Origin: an uncultured Campylobacter sp.
GTDB lineage: Bacteria > Actinomycetota > Actinomycetes > Mycobacteriales > Mycobacteriaceae
Assembly (NCBI GenBank): GCA_946221035.1
Contig: CAMIME010000026.1
Location: 1-31,639 of the forward strand
DNA length: 31,639 bases
Reading direction: 5' to 3'
Below, in pieces: positions 1 through 6,861 of this stretch; within the stretch, counting starts at the first letter, position 1; each line of letters opens with the position of its first letter. The position numbers and the translations under genes are program-made. Under the pieces are notes generated by a model. That model saw nothing but the letters and a program-made list of their open reading frames with translations, had not been told where the DNA came from and made no database searches.

Positions 1-44
1 CCCGCCGCTCCGCATCCCGCGAGACCCGACAGCGCTGACGCTGT

Positions 45-956
45 TTGCCGTACGCTGGCGCCGTGTTCCCCAGCCGCGCCGAGGCGCTCGCCCAGATCAT
101 CGACATCGTCCCCGAGGAGTTCCGCGACGATGTCATCTCCTTGCTCACCCCAGCCATCGGGTTCTCCCCGTCCGAGTCCCCCAACTCCCGCAGCTGCGTC
201 GGCGGCGTGCCCAACGTTGGCCCCGACTTCACCTGGCCGCGCCTAGAACTGAGCGACGAAGAAGTCGCCGCGCTGCCCAAGGACGTGCCTTCGCTTCCCG
301 GGGTCACGCTCGACGAGGGGCACTCGCTGTGCTTCATCGCGCAGGTTGATCTGACTGAGGCAGGTGCGCTCGGTGACGTCGCAAAGGAACTGCCCAAAGA
401 AGGCCGCCTGCTATTCTTCTGGGACCAGATGGTGGGGTGCTGGGCCGACGGCCCCGGCGCCACCCGCGTCGTGTGGGAGACAACCGCAGCTGAGGAGGCG
501 GCGCCCACCGAGCTGCCGGACGACCTGCGCCGCAAGCACGATGAGAGCGGGTACGAGTGGTCGCGCTTCTACGCCCCCGCCCGTGGCGCCACGCTGTACG
601 GCAGCGTCATGCTGCCCCCGATCTTTGAGCCTGTGCTGGAGCACCGGGAGCTCCAGGAGGAGCTGTGGTCCACGATGGACGATGAGGTGGTGGAGGAGCT
701 CAGCAACACGGACGGCGAGTTCTGCGAAGCGCAGTGGTGCACGGTCCAGCTCCTCGGCGTGCCGCAGCCGGTGCAGGCCGAGCCGCGCGAATGGTTCAAA
801 TACAGCTCGCCGGAGGAGTGGCGGCTGCTGTTCCAGTTCTCACTTACGGACTTCGACCCGGATTACGGCGAAGGCCGCATCTTCTTCTTCATCCGCCCCG
901 AGGACCTCGCCGCGCACGACTTCAGCGGGGTGCGCACCGTCTACCAGCAGACCTAG
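45..956 (+). CDS. DUF1963-type (YwqG-like) cytoplasmic protein
   Basis: This is a 303-aa acidic soluble protein with no signal peptide or membrane segment. It resembles the YwqG/DUF1963 family, whose role is not established: a proline-rich N-terminal part with a GGxPxxGPDFxWP-like stretch near residues 53-66, then a hydrophobic core ending in FFFIRPEDL. The start is uncertain. The TTG at 45 gives the longest frame, but a GTG at 63 (VFPSRAEAL) is equally plausible, and the upstream region is cut by the window edge. It ends 18 bp before the convergent yihY-type gene, with no strong terminator between them. The family assignment rests on overall pattern only; the coding call is firm because the frame is long and its codon use fits. 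Confidence 0.7.
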   Translation: MPYAGAVFPSRAEALAQIIDIVPEEFRDDVISLLTPAIGFSPSESPNSRSCVGGVPNVGPDFTWPRLELSDEEVAALPKDVPSLPGVTLDEGHSLCFIAQVDLTEAGALGDVAKELPKEGRLLFFWDQMVGCWADGPGATRVVWETTAAEEAAPTELPDDLRRKHDESGYEWSRFYAPARGATLYGSVMLPPIFEPVLEHRELQEELWSTMDDEVVEELSNTDGEFCEAQWCTVQLLGVPQPVQAEPREWFKYSSPEEWRLLFQFSLTDFDPDYGEGRIFFFIRPEDLAAHDFSGVRTVYQQT

Positions 957-974
957 CGCGCTAGTTGCGGCCGG

Positions 975-2069
975 CTAGTCGCGCGAAAGCAGGGAAACGA
1001 CGCCGACGCCGATAGCGCCGAGGGCCGCGCCGACACCGAGCGCCTTGCCGGTGGTGTTGGCTTCCTCGTTGGTGCGGATCGCGCCGGAGCGGACGTTGAT
1101 CACGGCCGGCTCCGGTACTTCGGCGGGTGAGGCGTCGAGGGACTCCTCGGTCGTTGCCGTCCACGCCGCCACGTACAGGATGACGCGCCACACCAGGTAC
1201 AGCACCACCATCAGCGAGATGATCGGGCCGAAAATCGCGCCTGCCGGGTTGCCGGTGGCAGAGCCGATGATCAGGCCCGCGAACTGCTGGATCAGCGCGA
1301 AGATGATGGCCCCTAGCAGGGCTCCCTTCAGCCCAGACTTCACCGGGACCTTGGTGCGCGGCATGTACATGTTCACCCACATCATGACCAGGAAGCTGGC
1401 CAACACGGAGACCAGGAACCCGACAACCCACACGAGGAAGCGGGCACCGGCGAACTCGCCGATACCCAGGCGCTCCATGATCGAGGAGGTGTAGCTGGAC
1501 ACCCCGATAGCGGTCACACCGAACGCGATGATGAGCAGCAGGATCAAGCCGATCAGGCCGAGGAGGTCGCGCAGCTTCTTCACCACAAAGTTGCCACCCT
1601 CGTTCGCGTCGAGGCCCCACATCGTGGTCACACCGGCGCGCAGGTGGTTCATCCAGTTCAGCCCGGACCACAGGGTGGTCAACAAGCCGACGCCAGCGAC
1701 CGCACCGCGCTGGTCAATCGCCGACTGGAGGATGTCGTTGACCAGGTCGCCCAAATCCCCCTCCACGTTTTGGGTGATCTGGTTTTGGATTTGATCGATG
1801 AGGTCCGGGCGCGCATTCAGGAAGAAACCGGCCGCCGCGAACAGCAGCATCGCTAGCGGGAAAATCGCCAGCACCGAGAAGTAGGTGATGCCCGCCGCGA
1901 ACTGGTTGCCGCCCTGGGAGCCGAAGCGCTCCTGCATCCGCATGAGGTGCCCGACCTCTGGGGCCTTCTCATCGATCTTGTCGACGAGGCCATCCTTTTG
2001 CTGCTTGGTGGCACGCTCGATGCCCTGATCGTCGGTGTACGCCTTACGCGTGTGGGTCGAGGTTGCCAT
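975..2069 (-). CDS. YihY/virulence factor BrkB family inner-membrane protein
   Basis: This 364-aa integral membrane protein is of the YihY/BrkB family, whose members have about six transmembrane helices. Visible features are the cytoplasmic N-terminus, the family-like segment GGNQFAAGITYFSVLAIFPLAML around residues 54-76, repeated hydrophobic helices, and a C-terminal tail with an alanine/glycine-rich hydrophobic end followed by SLLSRD. The family was once annotated as ribonuclease BN, which is incorrect; its transport role is unresolved. The ATG at 2069 is preceded by an AGAAGGGA-type Shine-Dalgarno sequence. It is divergent from the first CAP-domain gene and convergent with the DUF1963-type gene. 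The family call is secure, the function is not. Confidence 0.85.
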   Translation of the reverse strand: MATSTHTRKAYTDDQGIERATKQQKDGLVDKIDEKAPEVGHLMRMQERFGSQGGNQFAAGITYFSVLAIFPLAMLLFAAAGFFLNARPDLIDQIQNQITQNVEGDLGDLVNDILQSAIDQRGAVAGVGLLTTLWSGLNWMNHLRAGVTTMWGLDANEGGNFVVKKLRDLLGLIGLILLLIIAFGVTAIGVSSYTSSIMERLGIGEFAGARFLVWVVGFLVSVLASFLVMMWVNMYMPRTKVPVKSGLKGALLGAIIFALIQQFAGLIIGSATGNPAGAIFGPIISLMVVLYLVWRVILYVAAWTATTEESLDASPAEVPEPAVINVRSGAIRTNEEANTTGKALGVGAALGAIGVGVVSLLSRD

Positions 2070-2167
2070 CGACGTCCCTTCTCTCGTGGTGTAGTCCGCA
2101 ACACATCGTAAAGCAGCCTGCGGATTTCGCGTACCGCAGCAATATCGGGCTGGTACTACTTGAGGCT

Positions 2168-2713
2168 ATGCAGACCCCGATAGCAATCCTCACCGCACTT
2201 GCGCTTGCGTTGAACCTGCCCGCCGCCCCGGCCGCGATTCAGGTGCCTAACGTCCAAGCCGTCCAGGCCCAAATCCAGCAGTCGATTAACAGCGCGATTG
2301 CGCAGGCGCAGGCCATGTCGAGCAACTTCTTGCCCGGCGCTGCCCAGCCCGTCCAAATGACGCCGCAGCAGCGCGAGCTTATCGACGCCACCAACAGCTA
2401 CCGCATCAGCCAAGGCCGACGCCCCCTCACACCGACCGCTTACCTCAACGGCACCGCGCAGAGCTGGGCAGACACGATGGCACGCACCGGCGCCTACGGC
2501 CACAACCCCGCCATCATAGCCCGCACCGTGCAGGTCAGAGCTGAAAACATCATCATGATGACGGGGCCGTACTCCACCCAGCGGTCCATGGACGCCTGGA
2601 TCAATTCACCCGGCCACCGCGATAACCTGTTGGACCCCAGCTACACGAAGATCGGCGTCGGCATCGCCACCACCCCGGATGGACGAACCTACGCCGTGCA
2701 GAACTTCTCATAA
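2168..2713 (+). CDS. Secreted CAP (SCP/PR-1-like) domain protein 1
   Basis: This 181-aa secreted protein has an N-terminal hydrophobic signal (residues 1-20, ending NLPAAPA) and a C-terminal CAP domain. The CAP signatures are the ELIDATNSYR start, GHNP, RAENI, INSPGHRDNLLDP and the final IGVGIATTPDGRTYAVQNF, which supply the conserved His/Glu/His cavity residues. Bacterial CAP proteins are extracellular and often of unknown activity. The frame opens further upstream, but the ATG at 2168 is chosen because it begins a signal peptide and lies about 8 nt after an extended -10-like TGGTACTAC, consistent with a leaderless transcript. It is paralogous to the CAP protein at 3793 on the other side of trpS. 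An 11-mer GCTTATCGACG lies in the ELID codons. Confidence 0.85.
   Translation: MQTPIAILTALALALNLPAAPAAIQVPNVQAVQAQIQQSINSAIAQAQAMSSNFLPGAAQPVQMTPQQRELIDATNSYRISQGRRPLTPTAYLNGTAQSWADTMARTGAYGHNPAIIARTVQVRAENIIMMTGPYSTQRSMDAWINSPGHRDNLLDPSYTKIGVGIATTPDGRTYAVQNFS
2377..2387 (+). repeat. Iterated 11-mer, copy 1
   Basis: GCTTATCGACG within CAP protein 1 (ELIDA). See the finding on the iterated word. Confidence 0.9.
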
Positions 2714-2725
2714 TCTCGTAGCACC

Positions 2726-3742
2726 CTAGCGCTTCGGGGTGAGAAAACCGACCTGTGCGTAGACGCGGTCAAGCAGCGGCGAGGCGACCTCACGAGCGCG
2801 GGCCGCGCCCCGGGCCAGGATGTTTTCGAGTTCGGCGCGGTCGGCCATCAGCTCGTCGTAACGCGAGCGCAGCGGGGTGGTGAACGCTTCGAGCGCGTCG
2901 GCGGTGTCGACCTTGAGCTGGCCGTAGCCTGCGCCCTCGTAGCCCGCGACCAGCTCGTCGATGGGTGTGCCGGTGAGCGCCGACTGGATCGCGAGCAGGT
3001 TGGACACGCCCGGTTTGGCGTCGCGGTCGAAAGCAATCACGCCGTCCGCGTCGGTGACCGCCGAGCGGATGCGCTTTGCCGAGGTCTTCGGCTCATCCAG
3101 TAGATTCACGATTCCCTTGGGGTTCGCGCCCGACTTGCTCATCTTCGACGTCGGCTCCTGCAGGTCGTAGATCTTCGCCGAGCCCTCGGGGATGAAGCCC
3201 TCGGGCACCACGAACGTCTCACCATATTTGGCGTTGAAGCGCTCCGCGAGGTTGCGGGTGAGCTCGAGGTGTTGACGCTGGTCCTCCCCCACCGGCACCA
3301 GCTGCGGCGAGTACAGCAGGATGTCCGCGGCCATGAGGATCGGGTAGGTGAACAGGCCGACGGAGGTGCGATCCTGCCCCTGCTTCGCGCTCTTGTCCTT
3401 GAACTGGGTCATGCGGCTGGCCTCGCCAAAGCCGGTGAGGCACTGCAGTACCCAAGTCAACTCGGCGTGCTCTGGCACGTGCGACTGCACGAACAGGGTG
3501 GACTTCTCGGGGTCGATGCCCAGTGCAATGAGCTGCGCGCATCCGGCGATCGTGCGGTTTCTCAGTTCTTCCGGGTCCTGCTCAACGGTGATCGCGTGAA
3601 GGTCCGGGATGAAGTAGAAGGCGTCGTAGCCGTCCTGCAGGTCGATCCACTGCTTCAGTGCACCGAGGTAGTTGCCCAGGTGGTACGAGTCGGCGGTGGG
3701 CTGGATTCCGGAAAGGACGCGCTGCATGGACGGATTCGACAT
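2726..3742 (-). CDS. trpS: Tryptophan-tRNA ligase
   Basis: This class I aminoacyl-tRNA synthetase charges tRNA-Trp in the cytoplasm. It shows the HIGH-like motif (HLGNYLGAL, shortly after SGIQPT), the GEDQRQHLELTR segment of TrpRS and the SKMSKS loop followed by GANPKG. The length of about 338 aa is normal. The start is taken at the ATG at 3742 (MSNPSMQRVLSG); an ATG at 3751 (MKTMSNP) and a longer frame to 3769 also exist. It sits between two paralogous CAP-domain genes on the opposite strand and ends 12 bp from the first of them. No leader peptide or T-box was seen upstream. The assignment is secure. Confidence 0.95.
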   Translation of the reverse strand: MSNPSMQRVLSGIQPTADSYHLGNYLGALKQWIDLQDGYDAFYFIPDLHAITVEQDPEELRNRTIAGCAQLIALGIDPEKSTLFVQSHVPEHAELTWVLQCLTGFGEASRMTQFKDKSAKQGQDRTSVGLFTYPILMAADILLYSPQLVPVGEDQRQHLELTRNLAERFNAKYGETFVVPEGFIPEGSAKIYDLQEPTSKMSKSGANPKGIVNLLDEPKTSAKRIRSAVTDADGVIAFDRDAKPGVSNLLAIQSALTGTPIDELVAGYEGAGYGQLKVDTADALEAFTTPLRSRYDELMADRAELENILARGAARAREVASPLLDRVYAQVGFLTPKR

Positions 3743-3792
3743 GGTTTTCATCCTATAGTTATCGCGCAACCACTCTTGAAGGGATCCAACTC

Positions 3793-4344
3793 ATGCCGCA
3801 GCTCGACTTCCGCCAAATCCAGCAGGGACTCGGTGCCCTGCTAACCCTCATCACCCTGATCAGCGCCATCGTGGGCCTGGGCAATCGCCTTGGGGTCGAC
3901 TCCTCCAGCGGCAGCTCCGATAGCTCCAGTTCCTCGGGTAGCTCGGTGCTGGACCTCGTCGGCGTGGGCACGGTGAAGGTCAGCCAGCAGGACTTGATCG
4001 ACGCCACCAACCGATTCCGCGCCCAAAACGGCCTGCCTGCTTTGAAGCCAATGCCGGAACTCAACTCGTTTGCGCAGGAATGGTCCGAGTCGATGGCCAA
4101 GAAAGACAAACTCGAGCACCGCAACCCGGTCAAGATTCCGAACCGCCCGGACCTGCTCATCGGTGAAAACATCCTGCAGAACTACCCTTCCGCTACCGCG
4201 GACGCCATGGTGAAGCAGTGGGCCAACTCTCCCGGCCACCGGAAGAACATGCTGGATAAGCGCTACACCCACATCGGCGTCGGTATCGCAGACAAGGGCG
4301 GCAAGCGCTACGCCACCCAAAACTTCGCCTGGAGCGTCGAGTAG
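3793..4344 (+). CDS. Secreted or anchored CAP (SCP/PR-1-like) domain protein 2
   Basis: This 183-aa protein has a short N-terminal hydrophobic segment (about residues 14-30) that acts as signal peptide or anchor. A serine-rich low-complexity linker (residues 37-52) follows, then a CAP domain beginning QQDLIDATNRFR. CAP signatures are LEHRNP, IGENIL, WANSPGHRKNMLD and the final RYATQNFAW. The ATG at 3793 has a GAAGGGA-like ribosome site about 9 nt upstream; the open frame upstream lies antisense to trpS and is not chosen. It is clearly a paralogue of the gene at 2168. At the site matching its 11-mer copy, this gene reads CTTGATCGACG, so the iterated word is not preserved here. The substrate and ligand are unknown. 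Confidence 0.85.
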   Translation: MPQLDFRQIQQGLGALLTLITLISAIVGLGNRLGVDSSSGSSDSSSSSGSSVLDLVGVGTVKVSQQDLIDATNRFRAQNGLPALKPMPELNSFAQEWSESMAKKDKLEHRNPVKIPNRPDLLIGENILQNYPSATADAMVKQWANSPGHRKNMLDKRYTHIGVGIADKGGKRYATQNFAWSVE

Positions 4345-4367
4345 TCCTTGCCGCACGCACCTTTGCG

Positions 4368-4390
4368 ATACTGAGTAAGATACTCGGTAT
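4368..4390. promoter_or_regulatory. Inverted repeat over the start of the RHH-MazF operon, candidate autoregulatory operator
   Basis: The arms ATACTGAGT (4368-4376) and ACTCGGTAT (4382-4390) form a 9-bp inverted repeat with one mismatch and a 5-nt centre. The right arm includes the first two bases of the antitoxin ATG at 4389. RHH antitoxins usually repress their own operon at such palindromes. GATACT occurs twice (4367-4372 and 4379-4384); the first copy could be the -10 box. The operator role is inferred. Confidence 0.5.
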
Positions 4391-4625
4391 GACAAACGGT
4401 ACGAAGATAAGTGTGAGCCTTGGCCAAAGGGAACTTCAAGTTCTCGACGATCTAGTAGCAGAACTGGATTTGAGTTCCCGCTCCGAAGGAATGCGGGAAG
4501 CCATCCTCGCGCTCCGACGACAATCTCTCGCGAAGGCGTACGACGAATGTTTCAGCGATCCAGATTGGCAAACGGAAGCGGCGCTATGGGACTCCCTGTC
4601 TGGGGACGGTTTCCACGATGCTTAG
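4389..4625 (+). CDS. Ribbon-helix-helix antitoxin of a MazF-type pair
   Basis: This 78-aa protein has an N-terminal RHH pattern: a strand at KISVSLG (residues 6-12), a helix at ELQVLDDLVAEL, the SSRSEGMREAIL helix, and an acidic, tryptophan-containing C-terminal tail (DPDWQTEAALWDSL) typical of the toxin-neutralising region. By analogy with MazE-like/CopG-type antitoxins it would bind its promoter DNA and inhibit the downstream toxin. Its stop overlaps the toxin start by 8 bp, the usual translationally coupled arrangement. The ATG overlaps a palindrome that is probably its own operator. The base composition looks lower in GC than the neighbouring housekeeping genes. Confidence 0.8.
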   Translation: MTNGTKISVSLGQRELQVLDDLVAELDLSSRSEGMREAILALRRQSLAKAYDECFSDPDWQTEAALWDSLSGDGFHDA

Positions 4626-4962
4626 AGGGGAGATCCGACTCATCGATTTCGAACCCGCCGTGGGTCACGAACCCAACAAAACTCGTCCAGCTGTGATTGT
4701 AAGTAACGCCACAGCGAATCAACGTGCTGCGATCCACGGCGGATTAGTGACCGTGGTTCCGCTGACGTCGAACGTGTCGCGGATCTACCCATTCCAAACC
4801 TTCGTGCGGGGTTCGGAAGCCGGGCTGCGCATGGATTCCAAGAGTCAACCGGAGTTAATGCGCTCCGTCTCGGTGATTCGGCTTGGGAAAAGAGTAGGCA
4901 AACTCACCCCGCCACAGCTAAGGGAGCTCGACAACGCACTTCGGCTTCACTTGGACCTGTAA
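4618..4962 (+). CDS. MazF/PemK-type mRNA interferase toxin
   Basis: This 114-aa protein fits the MazF/PemK fold: the opening MLRGEIRLIDFEPAVGHE, the hallmark NKTRPAVIVSN (residues 20-30), VVPLTSNV in the middle, and a C-terminal helix TPPQLRELDNALRLHL. Known family members cleave single-stranded RNA at short sequence motifs. The conserved Arg in KTRP and the polar residues after PLTS are present, so it looks intact. It overlaps the RHH antitoxin gene by 8 bp and ends 26 bp before the convergent bsaP. The family call is strong; the cleavage specificity cannot be read from the sequence. Confidence 0.88.
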   Translation: MLRGEIRLIDFEPAVGHEPNKTRPAVIVSNATANQRAAIHGGLVTVVPLTSNVSRIYPFQTFVRGSEAGLRMDSKSQPELMRSVSVIRLGKRVGKLTPPQLRELDNALRLHLDL

Positions 4963-4988
4963 CGTTCGGGCGCCCGCTGGCACACCCA

Positions 4989-5195
4989 CTACTTTTCCAG
5001 CCACTCCGAGCGGAGCATCCCGTGGCGGGAGCACACCGCTTCCCAGGCCACGGGGTTCATCTTCACCACCATGCGGCGCTGACAAATCGGGCAGATGCGG
5101 GGCGCATCGTACGGTCGCTCGGGGTTGAGGGGCCAACTGATCTCACCGGAAAGCACCTTGTCGGCCAACTCGGTGGAGTCTGGGATTCTTCTCAT
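4989..5195 (-). CDS. bsaP: Biotin synthase auxiliary protein BsaP
   Basis: This 68-aa protein matches the small actinobacterial BsaP proteins reported to be needed for biotin synthase activity. It carries a cysteine pair CPIC (C35, C38) and a second cluster CSRHG (C55, H58), joined by RRMVVKMNPVAWEAV, which would bind iron or an Fe-S cluster. The ATG at 5195 (MRRIPDSTEL) has GAAGG about 8 nt upstream; a longer frame to 5300 would translate palindromic intergenic DNA and is rejected. It lies 226 bp downstream of bioB on the same strand, with three inverted repeats between. The bioB context and the Cys/His pattern give good support; the metal-binding residues are inferred from the motif. Confidence 0.82.
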   Translation of the reverse strand: MRRIPDSTELADKVLSGEISWPLNPERPYDAPRICPICQRRMVVKMNPVAWEAVCSRHGMLRSEWLEK

Positions 5196-5238
5196 TGCAC
5201 CTTCACTTCTCCAGGCACTATTTCCGGGGGTTGCGCGC

Positions 5239-5276
5239 GAGTGTTCTAGTAGCCGGAGCGCTGCACTAGAATACTC
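5239..5276. repeat. Inverted repeat 1 in the bioB-bsaP spacer
   Basis: The arms GAGTGTTCTAGT (5239-5250) and ACTAGAATACTC (5265-5276) match in 11 of 12 positions, and the odd pair is a G-U wobble in RNA. The loop is 14 nt. It lies 43 bp upstream of bsaP. Its layout and arm sequence resemble inverted repeat 2 at 5333-5371 (shared TTCTAG, AGCCG and CTAGAA), so the two look like diverged copies. There is no T-tract, so a simple terminator is unlikely. Confidence 0.7.
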
Positions 5277-5332
5277 GCCGTTTCGTGTCCCATCAGTCAC
5301 AAACGACCTGCCGAGATGGATCGGGAATTGCT

Positions 5333-5371
5333 CAGTCTTCTAGCAGCCGACCGGGGTCCACTAGAAGACTG
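5333..5371. repeat. Inverted repeat 2 in the bioB-bsaP spacer
   Basis: Perfect 11-bp arms CAGTCTTCTAG (5333-5343) and CTAGAAGACTG (5361-5371) enclose a 17-nt loop. It adjoins the bioB-proximal hairpin (they share base 5371) and is similar to inverted repeat 1. It contains two CTAG tetramers, as does repeat 1. The function is unknown; it could be a regulator site, an mRNA processing structure or a small repetitive element. Confidence 0.7.
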
Positions 5372-5412
5372 GCACCGGCCACGCACCTGGCACCAGCAAC
5401 AAGGCCGGTGCC
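5371..5412 (-). terminator. GC-rich hairpin just downstream of bioB
   Basis: Perfect 10-bp arms GGCACCGGCC (5371-5380) and GGCCGGTGCC (5403-5412) with a 22-nt loop start 9 bp after the bioB stop. On the bioB strand the hairpin is followed by AGTCTTCTAG rather than a run of Ts, so it would be a weak intrinsic terminator at best. It may instead protect the bioB mRNA end or tune read-through into bsaP. Confidence 0.45.
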
Positions 5413-5421
5413 GGCACAGCG

Positions 5422-6492
5422 CTACAGCGACTTGATCGTGTCGTACAGCGCGCCGTGGCCGGAGTCGGCCTTCTGGCCCACAGGGGTGATCTTGAGGTTC
5501 ATGCCGGAATCCATCACACGGTCGACTGCCTCGCGGTCCTTTTCCATCGGGCGGCCGAAGGTGGTGAGGTAGTTGCCGCCGATGATCGCGTTGGCGCCGC
5601 CGAGTAGGCCGGCTTCGGTGCCGTCGTCGCCAAGTGCGAGCTCGGTGCCGCCGGCGAAGCGCAGCTGGGCCGACGGCATGGCCAGGCGGAACGCGGCGAC
5701 GGCGCGCAGCGCCTCTCCCTGGGGTACGAGCGGGCGGTCGGCGAACGGGGTGCCCGGTCGCGGGTCGAGGAAGTTCATGGGAACTTCGTGCGGCTCGACC
5801 TCGGCAAGCTGGGCCGCAAACTCGGCGCGCTGCTCCAGCGTTTCGCCCAGGCCGATGATGCCGCCGCAGCAGGTTTCCATGCCCTCGGCGCGCACGTTTT
5901 CCAGCGTGTCCTTGCGCTCCTGCCAGGTGTGGGTGGTGACCACGTTGGGGAAGAAGGACTCGGCCGTTTCAAAGTTGTGGTTGTAGCGCGACACACCCAT
6001 CTGAGCGAGGCGGTGCGCCTCTTCGCGGGTCAGGATGCCCAGGGATGCAGAGATGGAAATGTCCACCTCGTCGGTGATGGCGGCAACAGCCTGCTCGACC
6101 TGGTCGAGAAGCTCGGGCGTCGGCCCCTTCACGGCGGCGACGATGCAGAATTCGGCGGCACCCATCTTCTCGGACTGCTTGGCGGCTTCAACCAGCTCAT
6201 CGATGTTCAACGTGACGGCACGCACCGGCGACTCGAACAGGCCGGACTGGGAGCAGAAGTGGCAATCTTCGGGGCAGCCGCCGGTCTTCAGCGAGATGAT
6301 GCCCTCGAGCGAGACGTCCACGCCGCAGTGCTTGATGCGCACCTGGTGGGCGAGGTCGAGCAGCTCCTGGAGGCGCTCGTCCTCGATCTGCAGGACCTGA
6401 AGGATTTCGTCCTGGTTCAGACCGATGCCCTGCTCCAGGGCCTTTTCGCGCGCGATGTCGAGAATGTCTTTGGTGTCAGCTGGTGCAGTCAT
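5422..6492 (-). CDS. bioB: Biotin synthase
   Basis: This 356-aa radical SAM enzyme inserts sulfur into dethiobiotin in the last step of biotin synthesis. The SAM-cluster motif CPEDCHFC is at residues 73-80 (C73, C77, C80). Further BioB cysteines are in EFCIVAAVKGP and ETCCGGIIGLGE, and the conserved Arg is in LRFAGGTELALG. The ATG at 6492 is preceded by AGGAGT. The 5' region holds two BioQ-type palindromes and a divergent promoter shared with a Phd/VapC pair. BsaP follows on the same strand, fitting the actinobacterial BioB type that needs an auxiliary protein. No other bio genes are in the window. Confidence 0.96.
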   Translation of the reverse strand: MTAPADTKDILDIAREKALEQGIGLNQDEILQVLQIEDERLQELLDLAHQVRIKHCGVDVSLEGIISLKTGGCPEDCHFCSQSGLFESPVRAVTLNIDELVEAAKQSEKMGAAEFCIVAAVKGPTPELLDQVEQAVAAITDEVDISISASLGILTREEAHRLAQMGVSRYNHNFETAESFFPNVVTTHTWQERKDTLENVRAEGMETCCGGIIGLGETLEQRAEFAAQLAEVEPHEVPMNFLDPRPGTPFADRPLVPQGEALRAVAAFRLAMPSAQLRFAGGTELALGDDGTEAGLLGGANAIIGGNYLTTFGRPMEKDREAVDRVMDSGMNLKITPVGQKADSGHGALYDTIKSL

Positions 6493-6501
6493 GGTTACTC
6501 C

Positions 6502-6514
6502 TGAACGCCGTTCA
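6502..6514. promoter_or_regulatory. BioQ-type operator 1 in the bioB leader
   Basis: TGAAC-GCC-GTTCA is a perfect 5-3-5 palindrome matching the corynebacterial BioQ consensus (TGAAC-N3-GTTAC) at all but one or two positions. It lies downstream of the likely bioB start point and touches the AGGAGT ribosome site, so binding would block elongation or overlap the 5' untranslated region. Confidence 0.75.
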
Positions 6515-6533
6515 ACAACAGGGAATGTGTGGC

Positions 6534-6562
6534 AGTGTAGCGCCTTAGTTGAACGGTGTTCA
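6534..6562 (-). promoter_or_regulatory. bioB promoter
   Basis: On the minus strand the -10 TACACT (6539-6534) and the -35 TGAACA (6562-6557) are separated by 17 nt. The -35 box lies inside BioQ-type operator 2. The predicted start is near 6527, which puts operator 1 in the leader. The boxes are read by eye. Confidence 0.5.
6550..6562. promoter_or_regulatory. BioQ-type operator 2, between divergent bioB and phd-vapC promoters
   Basis: TGAAC-GGT-GTTCA is a second perfect 5-3-5 palindrome, 48 bp centre to centre from operator 1. Its right half (6557-6562) coincides with the -35 position of both the leftward bioB promoter and the rightward antitoxin promoter, so a bound TetR-type BioQ would be placed to repress both. 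Confidence 0.75.
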
Positions 6563-6592
6563 GCGATTGGCTCAAGTGCTACGCTCGTAGCA
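6557..6592 (+). promoter_or_regulatory. Promoter of the Phd-VapC operon
   Basis: An extended -10 (TGC followed by TACGCT, 6577-6585) lies 17 nt after a weak -35 TGTTCA (6557-6562). The ATG at 6592 is 7 nt past the -10, the spacing of a leaderless transcript. The -35 is inside BioQ-type operator 2. Confidence 0.5.
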
Positions 6593-6861
6593 TGACAATG
6601 GCAGATCGGATCTCACAACGCGAGCTCAGAAATGAGAGTGGACGGATTCTGCGCGCAGTCGAGGCTGGCGAAGAATTCGTGATCACCAACCGCGGGCGGC
6701 CCGTAGCCCGTCTGATCGGCTACGCAGAAGGCGCAGAGAAGCAGTGCATCCTCCCGTCGCAACAACCGAGACGCCCGCTCCGGATGGGCAAGCAGTACCG
6801 CCGAAGCGCCCCTGTATCCACTGAGGAAATGTTAGAGGGATACCGTGACGAGCGGATTTGA
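6592..6861 (+). CDS. Phd/YefM-family antitoxin (VapB-like)
   Basis: This 89-aa protein begins MTMADRISQREL and shows the Phd/YefM fold: QRELRNESGRILRAVEAGEEFVITNRGRPVARLI (residues 9-42), followed by a basic linker and an acidic C-terminal tail (STEEMLEGYRDE) that would wrap the toxin. It would neutralise the downstream PIN toxin and repress the operon. The ATG at 6592 is preferred over the longer frame from 6556 because of the -10 box 7 nt upstream; an ATG at 6598 is also possible. It overlaps the toxin start by 17 bp. The promoter lies in the bioB regulatory region. Confidence 0.85.
   Translation: MTMADRISQRELRNESGRILRAVEAGEEFVITNRGRPVARLIGYAEGAEKQCILPSQQPRRPLRMGKQYRRSAPVSTEEMLEGYRDERI

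Noticed and set aside
2063..2167. Upstream start for CAP protein 1 at 2063
   Set aside because: It would overlap the yihY start and place 35 residues before the signal peptide.
5196..5300. N-terminal extension of BsaP by 35 residues
   Set aside because: It would translate an inverted repeat and lacks a ribosome site; the ATG at 5195 has GAAGG upstream and gives the family length.
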